DNA of 64,000 bases, from positions 248,001 to 312,000 of the forward strand of contig NZ_FXWP01000009.1 of the NCBI RefSeq assembly GCF_900184035.1. The letters are read 5' to 3'. Under the pieces are notes generated by a model that was given only the letters and a program-made list of their open reading frames with translations, had not been told where the DNA came from and did not search any database. The DNA comes from Kosakonia pseudosacchari. Lineage in GTDB: Bacteria; Pseudomonadota; Gammaproteobacteria; Enterobacterales; Enterobacteriaceae. Each line of letters begins with the position of its first letter. Positions within the stretch are counted from its first letter, which is position 1. A program made the position numbers and the translations under genes. Shown in pieces: positions 8,640-18,857 of this stretch.

Positions 8640-10127
8640 ATGTTTCGTCAGTGGTTAACGCTGGTCATCATTGTGCTGGTTTATATTCCGGTCGCTATCG
8701 ATGCGACGGTGCTGCATGTCGCCGCGCCCACACTGAGCGCGGTGTTAAATGCCAGCGGAAATGAGCTGTTATGGATAATTGATATCTACTCGCTGGTGAT
8801 GGCCGGAATGGTGCTGCCGATGGGCGCGCTGGGCGACAAAATCGGTTTTAAGCGGTTGCTGCTTGTCGGCAGCGGCCTGTTTGGCGCGGCCTCGTTACTG
8901 GCGGCGTTTGCTTCGAGCGCCAGTTGGCTTATCGCCACGCGCGCACTGCTGGCGGTGGGCGCGGCGATGATCGTGCCGGCAACGCTTGCCGGGATCCGTA
9001 ATACCTTCTCGCAGGCGCAGCAGCGTAATACGGCACTCGGTGTCTGGGCGGCGATTGGTTCCGGCGGGGCGGCATTCGGCCCATTAATTGGCGGTATGTT
9101 GCTGGAACATTTCTACTGGGGTTCCGTGTTCCTGATTAACGTGCCGATTGTCATTGCCGTGATGGCGCTGACCGCGCGTTTCGTACCGCGTCAGCAAGGC
9201 CGCGCCGATCAGCCGTTACACCTGAACCAGGCGTTGAGTTTAATCGTCGCCATTTTGCTGCTGGTGTGGAGTGCAAAAACGGCAATGAAGGGCACACTGC
9301 CGCTGTGGATCGTGGCGAGTGCGTTACTGGTTGGCGCCATCTTGCTGACCGGGTTTGTCCGCATTCAGCTGGCTGCCACCACGCCGATGATCGATATGCG
9401 TCTGTTTACGCATCGCGTGATTTTAAGCGGGGTATTAATGGCGATAACGGCGATGGTCACGCTGGTTGGTTTTGAACTGCTGATGGCGCAGGAGCTGCAA
9501 TTTGTCCACGGTTTCACGCCCTTTGCCGCCGGGGTGTTTATGCTGCCGGTGATGCTGGCGAGCGGGTTTAGCGGGCCGATTGCCGGGGTTCTGGTATCAA
9601 AACTGGGGTTGCGCCGCGTCGCCGCAGGCGGGATGGCGCTCAGCGCGGTAAGTTTTCTGGGGCTTTCCGTGACCAACTTCGCCACGCAGCCGTGGCAGGC
9701 CGGAATATTAATGGCGCTGCTGGGCTTCAGTGCGGCGAGCGCGTTACTGGCTTCAACGGCGGCGATCATGGCTGCTGCGCCAAAAGAGAAAGCCGCCGCC
9801 GCCGGGGCGATAGAAGCGATGTCTTACGAACTGGGCGCCGGTCTGGGCATTGCCGTGTTTGGGCTGATTTTAAGCCGCAGTTTCTCCGCCTCGATCCAGC
9901 TTCCGCAGGGGCTAAGCCGTGAGGCTGCCGCGCAGGCGTCATCCTCCATTGGCGAAGCATTTCGCCTGGCGCAGGAGGCACCGCCCGCACTTGCAGAAGG
10001 GATCATCGCGGCGGCGAAAACGGCGTTTACCGGTTCGCACAGCGTGGCACTGAGCACCGCCGGCGCATTGTTAATGATGCTGGCGGTGGGGATCTGGTTT
10101 AGCCTGGCGCGAGTGGAAAAAGCGTAG
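8640..10127 (+). CDS. smvA: methyl viologen / cationic biocide MFS exporter
   Basis: A 495-residue, 14-helix DHA2-family drug/H+ antiporter of the inner membrane. The N-terminal half has the acidic motif D1 (IDATVLHVAAPTL), the loop motif GALGDKIGFKRLL and motif C (GSGGAAFGPLIGG). Length equals Salmonella SmvA (495 residues), which exports methyl viologen, quaternary ammonium compounds and acriflavine. I chose ATG 8640 because GGAGAGAAGT precedes it; ATG 8628 has no ribosome site and would place GGAG inside the gene. It is controlled by the divergent smvR. Confidence 0.9.
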   Translation: MFRQWLTLVIIVLVYIPVAIDATVLHVAAPTLSAVLNASGNELLWIIDIYSLVMAGMVLPMGALGDKIGFKRLLLVGSGLFGAASLLAAFASSASWLIATRALLAVGAAMIVPATLAGIRNTFSQAQQRNTALGVWAAIGSGGAAFGPLIGGMLLEHFYWGSVFLINVPIVIAVMALTARFVPRQQGRADQPLHLNQALSLIVAILLLVWSAKTAMKGTLPLWIVASALLVGAILLTGFVRIQLAATTPMIDMRLFTHRVILSGVLMAITAMVTLVGFELLMAQELQFVHGFTPFAAGVFMLPVMLASGFSGPIAGVLVSKLGLRRVAAGGMALSAVSFLGLSVTNFATQPWQAGILMALLGFSAASALLASTAAIMAAAPKEKAAAAGAIEAMSYELGAGLGIAVFGLILSRSFSASIQLPQGLSREAAAQASSSIGEAFRLAQEAPPALAEGIIAAAKTAFTGSHSVALSTAGALLMMLAVGIWFSLARVEKA

Positions 10128-10139
10128 CGTACCGCCGGA

Positions 10140-11024
10140 TCACGCGCGCTGGCGGGTTGACCACCAGCAGAGCAGCGATCCGGCGCACACCATCAGCGCG
10201 CCCTGCCAGAAGGAAAAAGAGAGCGGGGCGCTTAACACCAGCGCCGCCAGCGCGGAAGAGAGCACCGGCGTGAAATAGGACGCCGCCGCCAGCACCGTGA
10301 CGTTACCGTGCAAAATACCAATATTCCACGACGCATAACCAAAACCGAGCGCAATGCCGGTCATCAATAATTTCACCACCACCGGCAGCGTAAAGACCAT
10401 TTCCGGTTGCGGGGTGAGCGCGAATTTCACCCACAGCGTTGCGGCTGTCAGCAAGACAAATAGCGTAATGCCGTTTGCGCCGTTGGCATATTTGGTCGTG
10501 ACGGTGCAGTAAATCGCCCAAATAAACGCCCCGGCAAACGCCAGCGCATAACTTAGCGGGCTGGAGATAATATTGTGCTGGATTTCAGTGATATTAAGAC
10601 CGCTCTCGCCGCCGAGCACCCAGCTCACACCCAATATCGCCAGCAATAAACCGGGAATAACCAATAAGCTGGCTTTTTGACCGTTGAATAATATTGCGCA
10701 AAGAATCGTCAGACTCGGCCATAAATAGTTGACCATGCCCACTTCGATCGCTTGTTGTCGCGTCGCGGCAAAGCCCAGCGAGAGCGCCAGACACAGTTCA
10801 TAACTGACAAACAGCACGCTGCCAGCAATCAGGTAACGTACTGAAAAACTCCGTAAATCCGGAATGCCGACGATGACCGCCAGCAGCAACCCGCTAAGCG
10901 TATAGATCATTGCCGCGCCGCCAACCGGGCCAAGACCTTCACTGACGGCGCGGATAAAACCGACCATCGTGCTCCAGAGTAATACCGCCAGTAAACCAAT
11001 TAACGTTGCGCGTTTTTTATTCAT
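10140..11024 (-). CDS. yddG: aromatic amino acid / paraquat exporter, DMT family
   Basis: A 294-residue inner-membrane protein with ten predicted helices and two EamA repeats. The N-terminus (RATLIGLLAVLLWSTMVGFI) and the segments EVGMVNYLWPSLTIL and SYFTPVLSSALAA match YddG. It exports aromatic amino acids and has been linked to methyl viologen export. The start is set at the MNKKRAT methionine because this aligns with the E. coli protein; the frame runs 26 codons further upstream into the fdn promoter region. It is divergent from fdnG, as in E. coli. Its 3' end faces smvA across 12 bp. Confidence 0.9.
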   Translation of the reverse strand: MNKKRATLIGLLAVLLWSTMVGFIRAVSEGLGPVGGAAMIYTLSGLLLAVIVGIPDLRSFSVRYLIAGSVLFVSYELCLALSLGFAATRQQAIEVGMVNYLWPSLTILCAILFNGQKASLLVIPGLLLAILGVSWVLGGESGLNITEIQHNIISSPLSYALAFAGAFIWAIYCTVTTKYANGANGITLFVLLTAATLWVKFALTPQPEMVFTLPVVVKLLMTGIALGFGYASWNIGILHGNVTVLAAASYFTPVLSSALAALVLSAPLSFSFWQGALMVCAGSLLCWWSTRQRA

Positions 11025-11103
11025 TACTGCCATTAACCGCCGGAAAGAAACGCACATTTTATAACACGGCTGAATGATTAAGCGAAATTCACCGGGCCAC
11101 ACC

Positions 11104-11215
11104 TACTCCTTTTGAGTGATAAAAATTCGACGCGCGAAACTATTAGGTATCAAGCCCCCGTCGTTATTGATTTATCGCAATTAATTCACCCTGTGAAATG
11201 TTTAGTTTTCCGGCC
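11104..11215 (+). promoter_or_regulatory. fdnGHI promoter with FNR-like and NarL-like sites
   Basis: TTGATTTATCGCAA at 11167-11180 matches the FNR consensus TTGATnnnnATCAA in 8 of 10 positions. A -10-like TTTAGT lies at 11201-11206, placing the FNR site near -42 as in E. coli fdnG. TACTCCT at 11104-11110 matches the NarL heptamer TACYYMT. Anaerobic and nitrate induction is inferred from E. coli fdn. Confidence 0.5.
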
Positions 11216-11244
11216 GCAGTTAACGACAATAATTGAGGAAAGCA

Positions 11245-14200
11245 ATGGACGTCAGCCGCAGACAATTTTTTAAAATCTGCGCGGGCGGCATGGCAGGAAC
11301 AACAGCGGCCGCATTGGGATTTGCCCCCAAAATGGCGCTGGCGCAGGCGCGAAATTATAAATTACTGCGCGCCAAAGAGACGCGAAATTCCTGTACATAC
11401 TGTTCCGTGGGTTGCGGGTTATTAATGTATAGCCTGGGCGATGGCGCGAAAAACGCGAAAGAGGCCATCTATCATATCGAAGGCGATCCGGATCATCCGG
11501 TCAGCCGCGGCGCGCTGTGCCCGAAAGGGGCCGGTCTACTGGATTACGTACACAGTGAAAACCGCCTGCGCTACCCGGAGTATCGCGCGCCAGGCGCTGA
11601 CAAATGGCAGCGCATCAGTTGGGATGAAGCCTTTAGCCGCATCGCTCGCCTGATGAAAAATGACCGTGATGCCAACTTCGTCGAAAACAACGCCGCAGGC
11701 GTAAAAGTCAACCGCTGGCTCTCAACCGGTATGTTGTGCGCCTCGGCGGCGAGTAATGAAACCGGCATGCTGACGCAAAAATTCGTGCGATCGCTTGGCA
11801 TGCTGGCGGTGGATAACCAGGCACGCGTCTGACACGGACCAACGGTAGCAAGTCTTGCTCCAACATTTGGTCGCGGTGCGATGACCAACCACTGGGTTGA
11901 TATCAAAAACGCCAACGTGGTGATGGTGATGGGCGGTAACGCCGCTGAAGCCCACCCGGTCGGTTTCCGCTGGGCGATGGAAGCCAAAAACAACAATGAT
12001 GCCACGCTGATTGTGGTCGATCCGCGCTTTACGCGCACGGCTTCAGTTGCCGATATTTATGCGCCAATACGTTCCGGGACGGATATCACTTTCCTCTCCG
12101 GCGTGCTGCGCTACCTGATTGAAAACCACAAGATCAACGCCGAATACGTCAAACACTACACCAACGCCGCGTTGCTGGTGCGGGATGATTTTGCCTTCGA
12201 AGATGGCTTGTTCAGCGGCTACGACGCGCAAAAACGCCAGTACGACAAAACGTCGTGGAACTATCAGTTTGATGAAAACGGCTACGCCAGACGCGATGAC
12301 ACGCTGAGCGATCCGCGCTGCGTCTGGAACTTGCTGAAACAGCACGTGGCCCGCTATACACCGGAAACGGTGGAAAATATCTGCGGCACGCCAAAAGCGG
12401 ACTTCCTGAAAGTGTGCGAGGTGCTGGCCTCGACCAGCGCGGCAGACAGAACCACCACCTTCCTGTACGCACTGGGCTGGACGCAACACACCGTCGGCGC
12501 ACAGAACATCCGCACCATGGCGATGATCCAGTTGCTGCTTGGCAACATGGGGATGGCCGGTGGCGGGGTAAACGCCCTGCGCGGGCACTCCAACATTCAG
12601 GGGCTGACGGATCTGGGGCTGCTCTCGACCAGCCTGCCGGGTTACCTGACGCTGCCATCGGAGAAACAGACCGATTTGCAACAGTACCTAGCGGCGAATA
12701 CGCCAAAAGCGCTGTTGCCGGACCAGGTTAACTACTGGAGCAACTATCCCAAATTCTTTGTCAGCCTGATGAAGTCGTTCTACGGCGACGCGGCGCAGAA
12801 AGAGAATAACTGGGGCTTTGACTGGCTGCCGAAATGGGACCAGGCCTGGGATGTGATCAAGTACTTCGACAAGATGTCGAAAGGGGAAGTCAACGGCTAT
12901 ATCTGCCAGGGCTTTAACCCGGTGGCGTCGTTCCCGGACAAAAACAAAGTTGTCAGTGCGCTGAGCAAGCTGAAGTACATGGTGGTTATCGATCCGCTGG
13001 TGACGGAAACCTCCACCTTCTGGCAGAACCACGGCGAAATGAACGATGTCGATCCATCGGCTATCGCCACCGAAGTGTTTCGTCTGCCGTCGACCTGTTT
13101 TGCCGAGGAAGATGGTTCGATTGCCAACTCCGGTCGCTGGTTGCAGTGGCACTGGAAAGGCCAGGACGCGCCGGGCGAAGCGCTGAACGATGGCGAAATC
13201 CTCGCCGGGATTTACCACCGCTTGCGCGAGATGTACCGCACTGAAGGCGGCAAAGGCGCGGAGCCGCTGCTGAAGATGTCCTGGAACTACCGCCAGCCGC
13301 ACAACCCGCACTCGGAAGAAGTAGCAAAAGAGAACAACGGCTACGCGCTGGCGGATCTCTATGACGCCAATGGGCAATTGCTGGCGAAAAAAGGCCAACT
13401 GCTCAATAGCTTTGCGCTGCTGCGTGATGACGGCACCACTGCCTCATCTTGCTGGATCTACAGCGGTAGCTGGACGGAGCAGGGCAACCAGATGGCGAAT
13501 CGCGATAATGCCGATCCTTCCGGGCTGGGCAATACGCTCGGATGGGCATGGGCGTGGCCGCTCAACCGCCGGGTGCTCTACAACCGCGCGTCGGCGGATG
13601 TGCAGGGCAAACCGTGGGATGCGAAACGGATGCTTATCCAGTGGAACGGGGCGAAGTGGGTCGGCAACGACATTGCGGATTTCAACACCGCGCCGCCGGG
13701 CAGCAATACCGGGCCGTTCATCATGCAGCAGGAAGGGCTGGGGCGGTTGTTCGCCCTCGACAAGCTGGCGGAAGGGCCATTCCCGGAACACTACGAGCCA
13801 ATGGAAACCCCGCTTGGCACCAACCCGCTGCACCCGAACGTCATCTCCAGCCCGGTCGTACGTCTGTTTGCAGATGATGCCAAACGGATGGGTAAAAAAG
13901 ATCAGTTCCCGTATGTCGGCACAACGTACCGCCTGACGGAGCATTTCCACACCTGGACCAAGCATGCGCGCCTCAACGCCATCGCCCAGCCGCAGCAGTT
14001 TGTCGAAATCAGCGAAACGCTGGCGGCGGCAAAAGGCATTGCCAATGGTGACAGTGTCACGGTGAGCAGCAAGCGCGGCTTTATTCGCGCGGTCGCGGTG
14101 GTGACGCGTCGTCTGCGTACCTTGCAGGTACACGGTCAGCCTGTGGAAACCATCGGTATTCCGCTGCACTGGGGCTTTGTAGGGGTGGCGCAGAAAGGCT

Positions 14201-14292
14201 ATATCGCCAATACACTGACGCCGAACGTTGGCGATGCGAACTCGCAAACGCCGGAATACAAAGCGTTTTTGGTCAATATCGAGAAGGCGTAA
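11245..14292 (+). CDS. fdnG: formate dehydrogenase-N alpha subunit, selenocysteine-containing
   Basis: Catalytic subunit of the nitrate-inducible respiratory formate dehydrogenase. It oxidises formate at a Mo/W-bis-MGD site in the periplasm and passes electrons to FdnH. The reading frame is continuous across one in-frame TGA at 11830-11832, codon 196, the exact position of selenocysteine in E. coli FdnG; reading through it gives 1015 residues, the E. coli length. The N-terminus carries a twin-arginine signal (SRRQFFK). The [4Fe-4S] motif CTYCSVGCG and CPKG follow at about 50-95, and downstream come HPNVISSPVVRLF and a C-terminal molybdopterin-binding region. ATG 11245 has GAGGAA five bases before it; an upstream TTG in frame is unlikely. 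Gene callers unaware of selenocysteine will split it in two at 11832. Confidence 0.97.
11830..11872 (+). promoter_or_regulatory. selenocysteine UGA codon and SECIS hairpin in fdnG
   Basis: Directly after the TGA, AGCAA (11847-11851), loop GTC and TTGCT (11855-11859) form the apical stem-loop. GACCAA (11837-11842) pairs with TTGGTC (11867-11872) below it. This is the bacterial SECIS layout recognised by SelB within about 40 bases of the codon. Confidence 0.85.
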
Positions 14293-14304
14293 AGGAGCGA
14301 AATA

Positions 14305-15189
14305 ATGGCTATGGAAACGCAGGATATTCTAAAACGCTCCGCCACCAACCCGGTCACGCCGCCCCCGCGGGCGCGTGATTACAAAGCGGAAGTCGCCAAA
14401 CTTATCGACGTTTCCACCTGTGTAGGCTGCAAAGCCTGCCAGGTGGCCTGTTCGGAGTGGAACGATATCCGTGATGAGGTCGGGCATTGCGTCGGGGTTT
14501 ACGATAACCCGGCCGATCTGAGCGCCAAATCCTGGACGGTGATGCGCTTTAGCGAAACTGAGCAGAACGGCAAACTGGAGTGGCTGATCCGCAAAGATGG
14601 CTGTATGCACTGTGCGGAACCCGGCTGCCTGAAGGCCTGCCCGTCAGCGGGGGCGATTATTCAGTACGCCAACGGCATTGTCGATTTTCAGCAAGAGAAC
14701 TGCATTGGCTGCGGCTACTGCATCGCTGGCTGTCCGTTTAACGTGCCGCGCCTCAACAAAGAGGATAACCGGGTCTACAAATGCACGCTCTGCGTCGATC
14801 GCGTCAGCGTCGGCCAGGAACCGGCCTGTGTGAAAACCTGCCCGACCGGGGCGATCCATTTCGGCACCAAAGCCGAAATGCTCGAACTGGCGGAGCAGCG
14901 CGTGGCGAAGCTGAAAGCACGCGGTTATGCCAGTGCGGGCATTTACAACCCGCAGGGCGTGGGGGGTACACATGTGATGTATGTGCTGCACCATGCCGAC
15001 CAGCCAGGCCTGTATCACAACTTGCCGAAAGATCCGCAGATCGATACCTCGGTCAATCTGTGGAAAGGGGTACTGAAACCGTTGTCGGCGGCGGGATTCC
15101 TCGCCACCTTCGCCGGGCTGATTTACCACTACATCGGCATCGGGCCGAACAAAGAAGTGGACGACGATGAAGAGGAGCATCATGAGTAA
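14305..15189 (+). CDS. fdnH: formate dehydrogenase-N beta subunit (iron-sulfur)
   Basis: A 294-residue electron-transfer subunit, the same length as E. coli FdnH. It carries four [4Fe-4S] clusters bound by four Cys groups that are all visible: [37 protein letters not shown], and CTLCVDRV with CVKTCP. A single C-terminal TM helix (about 250-275) anchors it to the periplasmic face of the membrane. It passes electrons from FdnG to the heme subunit FdnI. It starts 12 bp after fdnG with an AAAGGAG site, and its stop overlaps the fdnI start. Confidence 0.97.
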   Translation: MAMETQDILKRSATNPVTPPPRARDYKAEVAKLIDVSTCVGCKACQVACSEWNDIRDEVGHCVGVYDNPADLSAKSWTVMRFSETEQNGKLEWLIRKDGCMHCAEPGCLKACPSAGAIIQYANGIVDFQQENCIGCGYCIAGCPFNVPRLNKEDNRVYKCTLCVDRVSVGQEPACVKTCPTGAIHFGTKAEMLELAEQRVAKLKARGYASAGIYNPQGVGGTHVMYVLHHADQPGLYHNLPKDPQIDTSVNLWKGVLKPLSAAGFLATFAGLIYHYIGIGPNKEVDDDEEEHHE

Positions 15190-15838
15190 GTCAAAAATGA
15201 TTGTGCGCACGAAATTTATCGACCGCGCCTGTCACTGGACGGTGGTGATCTGCTTTTTCCTGGTCGCGCTCTCTGGCATTTCGTTTTTCTTCCCGACGCT
15301 GCAATGGCTGACGGAAACCTTCGGCACGCCGCAGATGGGGCGCATTTTGCACCCGTTCTTTGGCGTGGTTGTCTTCCTGGCGCTGATGGTGATGTTTGTG
15401 CGTTTTGTGCATCACAACATCCCGGATAAGCAGGATCTGCCGTGGCTGAAAAACATTGTCGAAGTGCTGAAAGGCAATGAGCACAAGGTGGCGAAAGTCG
15501 GGAAATACAATGCCGGACAAAAGATGATGTTCTGGTCAATCATGAGCATGATTTTTGTGTTGCTGGTGACCGGCGTGATTATCTGGCGTCCCTATTTTGC
15601 GCACTACTTCCCGATTCAGGTGATCCGCTACAGCCTGCTGCTGCACGCCACCTCGGCGATCATTTTGCTGCACGCGATCCTAATCCATATGTATATGGCG
15701 TTCTGGGTAAAAGGCTCTATCAAAGGCATGATTGAAGGGAAAGTGAGCCGCCGCTGGGCGCAGAAGCACCACCCGCGCTGGTATCGCGAGGTGGAGCGTC
15801 TGGAAGCGAAAAAAGAGAGCACCGAGGGCATTAAATAA
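15182..15838 (+). CDS. fdnI: formate dehydrogenase-N gamma subunit (cytochrome b556)
   Basis: A 218-residue, four-helix membrane cytochrome that receives electrons from FdnH through two b hemes and reduces menaquinone. Heme-ligand His residues are visible in RACHWTVV near residue 18, in RILHPFFG, and in the pair [23 protein letters not shown] 15182 (MSKSKMIV) aligns with E. coli FdnI, and the gene overlaps the fdnH stop by eight bases. A strong terminator follows within eight bases of its stop. Confidence 0.95.
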   Translation: MSKSKMIVRTKFIDRACHWTVVICFFLVALSGISFFFPTLQWLTETFGTPQMGRILHPFFGVVVFLALMVMFVRFVHHNIPDKQDLPWLKNIVEVLKGNEHKVAKVGKYNAGQKMMFWSIMSMIFVLLVTGVIIWRPYFAHYFPIQVIRYSLLLHATSAIILLHAILIHMYMAFWVKGSIKGMIEGKVSRRWAQKHHPRWYREVERLEAKKESTEGIK

Positions 15839-15845
15839 CCCCTGG

Positions 15846-15880
15846 CCGCTCCGGATAACCGTTCGGAGCGGTCTTTTTTT
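15846..15880 (+). terminator. rho-independent terminator of fdnGHI
   Basis: CCGCTCCG (15846-15853) pairs with CGGAGCGG (15864-15871) across a 10-nt loop and is followed by TCTTTTTTT. Confidence 0.9.
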
Positions 15881-15894
15881 CCTCACGCCCGCGT

Positions 15895-15930
15895 TTCCCG
15901 TTTATTCATCCCGCGTTCCCGTTTATTCAT
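15895..15930. repeat. two-copy direct repeat upstream of the AraJ-like gene
   Basis: TTCCCGTTTATTCAT occurs at 15895-15909 and again at 15916-15930, a 21-bp period, close to two helical turns. A reverse-oriented ATGAATA lies near 15993. The pair lies 110-150 bp before the MFS gene and could be regulator sites. No regulator is adjacent. Confidence 0.5.
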
Positions 15931-16041
15931 AAACCTGCCCGAATCCATGGACTTATATGCCAGCCGGGGCATTTCAACTGGTCTGCCTGGAATGAATAGT
16001 CAATAATGCCTGTCGCAAACTTTTAACAAGTGGTTAGTGGT

Positions 16042-17214
16042 ATGAAAAAAACCGTTTTTTCGTTGGCACTTGCGACCTTTGGTCTGGGCATGGCGGAGTT
16101 CGGCATTATGGGCGTGTTGACCGAACTCGCGAACAATGTCGGCATTTCGATTCCTTCGGCGGGGCATATGATCTCTGCTTACGCCTTTGGCGTGGTGATT
16201 GGCGCGCCGATTATGGCGCTGGTTTCCAATCGATTCTCCCTTAAAAACACGCTGCTGTTCCTGGTGGCGCTGTGCCTCGTGGGTAACGCCATTTTTACCG
16301 TCTCCAGTTCCTACACCATGCTGATTATCGCGCGCCTGATTTCCGGTTTCCCGCACGGGGCGATTTTTGGCGTCGGGGCGATAATCCTCTCTAAAATCGC
16401 ACCACCGGGAAAAGTGACGATGGCGGTGGCCGGGATGATCGCCGGGATGACCGTCGCTAATCTGGTTGGTATTCCGCTCGGCACGTGGATCGGTCACGCA
16501 TTCAGCTGGCGCTACACTTTCTTGCTGATCTCGGTCTTTTTCGCGCTGGTGATCGTCTCGGTGATTGTCTGGGTGCCGTCGCTGTTTGATACCAGTGAAA
16601 GCCGCCTGAGCGAACAGTTTCACTTCCTGAAAAAACCGGAGCCGTGGCTGATTTTCGCCGCCACCATGTTTGGCAACGCGGGCGTATTCGCCTGGTTTAG
16701 CTATGTGAAGCCGTTTATGGTCAATGTCTCTGGTTTCAGCGAAAGCGCGATGACACTGATCATGATGCTGATGGGGCTCGGCATGGTGCTGGGCAATATG
16801 TTCAGCGGGCGGCTTTCAGTGAAATTCAGCCCGGTGCGCATCGCGGCGGTGACGGAATTACTGATTATGCTGGCGATGCTGGCGCTGTTTGTCACCGGTG
16901 AAAGCAAAGTGGGGGCGTTGTCGCTTGGTTTTGTCTGCTGCGCCGGGCTGTTCGCGCTCTCCGCGCCGCTGCAAATCATGCTGCTGCAAAATGCGAAGGG
17001 CGGCGAAATGCTCGGCGCGGCCGGCGGGCAGATGGCGTTTAACCTGGGCAACGCGGTCGGCGCCTGGTTTGGCGGGCTGATTATCGCGTTTGGTTTTACC
17101 TACAGCTACCTGACGTTACCGGCAGCGGTACTGACGTTTGCCGCCATGACCTCGCTTCTGATCTATGGTCACAGAAAAACAAAGCATCAGCCGGAACAGG
17201 TCGTTCAGCACTAA
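16042..17214 (+). CDS. araJ: AraJ-like MFS efflux transporter (DHA1 family)
   Basis: A 390-residue, 12-helix inner-membrane transporter. The N-terminus (FGLGMAEFGIMGVLTELA), SGFPHGAIFGVGAI, and the long conserved APWLIF-like segment WLIFAATMFGNAGVFAWFSY are all close to E. coli AraJ, a sugar-efflux-type MFS protein of unclear physiological substrate. In E. coli araJ lies elsewhere, so the symbol is by resemblance and not by location. The start is the ATG at 16042 (MKKTVFS), aligning with AraJ; an upstream GTG at 16030 adds four residues. Confidence 0.75.
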   Translation: MKKTVFSLALATFGLGMAEFGIMGVLTELANNVGISIPSAGHMISAYAFGVVIGAPIMALVSNRFSLKNTLLFLVALCLVGNAIFTVSSSYTMLIIARLISGFPHGAIFGVGAIILSKIAPPGKVTMAVAGMIAGMTVANLVGIPLGTWIGHAFSWRYTFLLISVFFALVIVSVIVWVPSLFDTSESRLSEQFHFLKKPEPWLIFAATMFGNAGVFAWFSYVKPFMVNVSGFSESAMTLIMMLMGLGMVLGNMFSGRLSVKFSPVRIAAVTELLIMLAMLALFVTGESKVGALSLGFVCCAGLFALSAPLQIMLLQNAKGGEMLGAAGGQMAFNLGNAVGAWFGGLIIAFGFTYSYLTLPAAVLTFAAMTSLLIYGHRKTKHQPEQVVQH

Positions 17215-17219
17215 GGCGC

Positions 17220-17243
17220 AACCCGGTGAACATCCGCCGGGTT
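17220..17243 (+). terminator. hairpin after the AraJ-like gene
   Basis: AACCCGG (17220-17226) pairs with CCGGGTT (17237-17243) six bases after the stop codon. The U-run is weak, so termination is tentative. Confidence 0.45.
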
Positions 17244-17317
17244 AAATGCGAAAAAAGCATATCGGCGTCTTTCTCCGGGTTCATCCGGTACGCGTGAAAC
17301 ACTCAGCAAAGCGAACA

Positions 17318-17335
17318 ACCGGGGCATGCCCCGGT
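17318..17335. terminator. perfect palindrome at the 3' side of the VOC gene
   Basis: ACCGGGGCATGCCCCGGT is an 18-nt perfect palindrome between two convergent genes, 12 bp beyond the VOC gene stop. It is probably a terminator hairpin, although no T-run follows on either strand. Confidence 0.45.
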
Positions 17336-17346
17336 AAACCCACCTG

Positions 17347-17781
17347 TTAACGCAGCCAGGGGGTTATGGTCAACCCAACCAGTACCCCTTCAGGCGCAAG
17401 CAGGCGCGTGACGCTCTGACCCCAGGGTTCCAGACGGTTGGCAACCAGCAGTTGATACCCTTTGTTGACCAGCACATCGGTGGCGATAGCCAAATCCTGC
17501 ACTTCAAATTCAACCCAGCTTTGCGGAACGGGGTGGGAATCCGGCCATTTCTCTGCGCCAAAGCACGACACAGCAGCGTGATGCAGCGGCCACAGGGCGA
17601 AGTGTTTTGCGCCGTCCAGCGCATCGTGGTCGGCGACGAGGTAATCGCTCGCGCCCTCCATCGGTTTCAACGGCAGCCCAAGGGTGTGCTGGTAAAACGC
17701 CTGGCTGTCGGCAACGTTTTGCGGAACAGGGCCAAAACCGGCGATAAACAGCACGTCAATACCGGGAATTGCGGTGGTCAT
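17347..17781 (-). CDS. VOC family (glyoxalase/bleomycin-resistance fold) protein
   Basis: A 144-residue protein with the paired beta-alpha-beta modules of the vicinal oxygen chelate fold: FGPVPQNVADSQAFYQHTLGLPL at the start and WVEFEVQDLAIATDVLVNKGY in the second half. The reaction is not predictable from sequence. Metal ligands typical of glyoxalase I are not all evident. The ATG at 17781 has AGAGG upstream; the track-level GTG two codons earlier is less likely. It follows the adhP terminator on the same strand and is probably a separate unit. Confidence 0.7.
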   Translation of the reverse strand: MTTAIPGIDVLFIAGFGPVPQNVADSQAFYQHTLGLPLKPMEGASDYLVADHDALDGAKHFALWPLHHAAVSCFGAEKWPDSHPVPQSWVEFEVQDLAIATDVLVNKGYQLLVANRLEPWGQSVTRLLAPEGVLVGLTITPWLR

Positions 17782-17798
17782 AAGCACCTCTGTGTCAT

Positions 17799-17821
17799 AA
17801 AAAAAGGGGCGTTAACGCCCC
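17799..17821 (-). terminator. rho-independent terminator of adhP
   Basis: GGGGCGTTAACGCCCC (17806-17821) is a perfect palindrome, followed on the minus strand by a run of seven T (17799-17805). Confidence 0.9.
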
Positions 17822-17846
17822 CGTGATTATAGGCAATGCCTGGTGA

Positions 17847-18857
17847 TTAATGGCGGAGATCGATCACCATACGGCCGCGAATCTGGCCTTGTTCCATCTC
17901 TTTAAAGATGGCGTTGATATCTTCCAGCGGGCGCAGCGCCACTTTCGGCACCACTTTGCCTTCGGCGGCGAACTGGAAGGCTTCGGTCAGATCCTGACGC
18001 GTACCGACCAGCGAGCCAACAACCTGAATGCCATCCAGCACCAGGCGCGGAATATCGAGGCTCATCGCTTCTGGCGGCAGACCTACGGCCACCACGCGTC
18101 CACCGGCACGCACGGCATCGACGGCGGAATTAAACGCCGCTTTCGCCACCGCAGTGACCACGGCGGCGTGGGCGCCGCCAGTTTTTTCCTGCACTACTTT
18201 CGCTGCGTCTTCGCTGCGCGAGTTGATGGTCAGATCCGCCCCCATGCTGGCTGCGAGTTTCAGTTGTTCATCATTCACGTCGATGGCGATCACTTTGGCG
18301 TTAAAGACATTCTTTGCGTATTGCAGCGCCAGATTGCCCAGCCCGCCAAGGCCGTAGATAGCAATCCACTGGCCCGGTTTGATCTGCGAGACTTTCACCG
18401 CTTTGTAGGTGGTCACACCTGCGCAGGTAATGCTGCTGGCCGCGGCAGAATCGAGCCCGTCCGGTACTTTCACCGCGTAATCGGCGACCACGATGCACGC
18501 TTCCGCCATGCCGCCATCCGCCGTGTAACCGGCGTTTACCACCTCGCGACACAAGGTTTCATTACCGCTGTTACAGTATTCGCAGTGGCCGCAGCCCTGA
18601 AAAAACCACGCCACAGACGCGCGATCGCCCACTTTCAGCGAGGTCACGCCTTCAGCCACCTGGGTGACAATGCCAATGCCTTCGTGACCGAGGATCACAC
18701 CGGTTTTGTCGCCGAAATCCCCGTTTTTCACGTGCAAATCTGTATGGCAAACGCCACAGCACTCCATTTTCAGCAACGCTTCGCCATGTTTCAGCGGGCG
18801 TAAGGTTTTTTGGGTCACTTCTACCTGATGATCTTTTGTAACAACAGCAGCCTTCAT
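17847..18857 (-). CDS. adhP: alcohol dehydrogenase, propanol-preferring
   Basis: A 336-residue zinc-dependent, NAD-linked medium-chain alcohol dehydrogenase, cytosolic, interconverting primary alcohols and aldehydes. The catalytic zinc site is visible (CGVCHTDLH near residue 37, GHEGIG, and Cys of the ITCAG segment), as are the structural zinc Cys quartet ([15 protein letters not shown]) and the Rossmann GLGGLG. The sequence is nearly that of E. coli AdhP throughout. The start is the MKAAVV methionine; the eight extra upstream codons are not conserved. Its position before maeA and sra is the E. coli order. Confidence 0.97.
   Translation of the reverse strand: MKAAVVTKDHQVEVTQKTLRPLKHGEALLKMECCGVCHTDLHVKNGDFGDKTGVILGHEGIGIVTQVAEGVTSLKVGDRASVAWFFQGCGHCEYCNSGNETLCREVVNAGYTADGGMAEACIVVADYAVKVPDGLDSAAASSITCAGVTTYKAVKVSQIKPGQWIAIYGLGGLGNLALQYAKNVFNAKVIAIDVNDEQLKLAASMGADLTINSRSEDAAKVVQEKTGGAHAAVVTAVAKAAFNSAVDAVRAGGRVVAVGLPPEAMSLDIPRLVLDGIQVVGSLVGTRQDLTEAFQFAAEGKVVPKVALRPLEDINAIFKEMEQGQIRGRMVIDLRH

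Noticed and set aside
11830-11832. Apparent stop codon or frameshift splitting fdnG
   Set aside because: The TGA is in frame at codon 196, the known selenocysteine position, and is followed by a SECIS hairpin.
17850-18803. 317-residue open frame antisense to adhP
   Set aside because: It lies wholly opposite a well-identified gene, and its His-rich composition is that of reversed GC-rich coding sequence.
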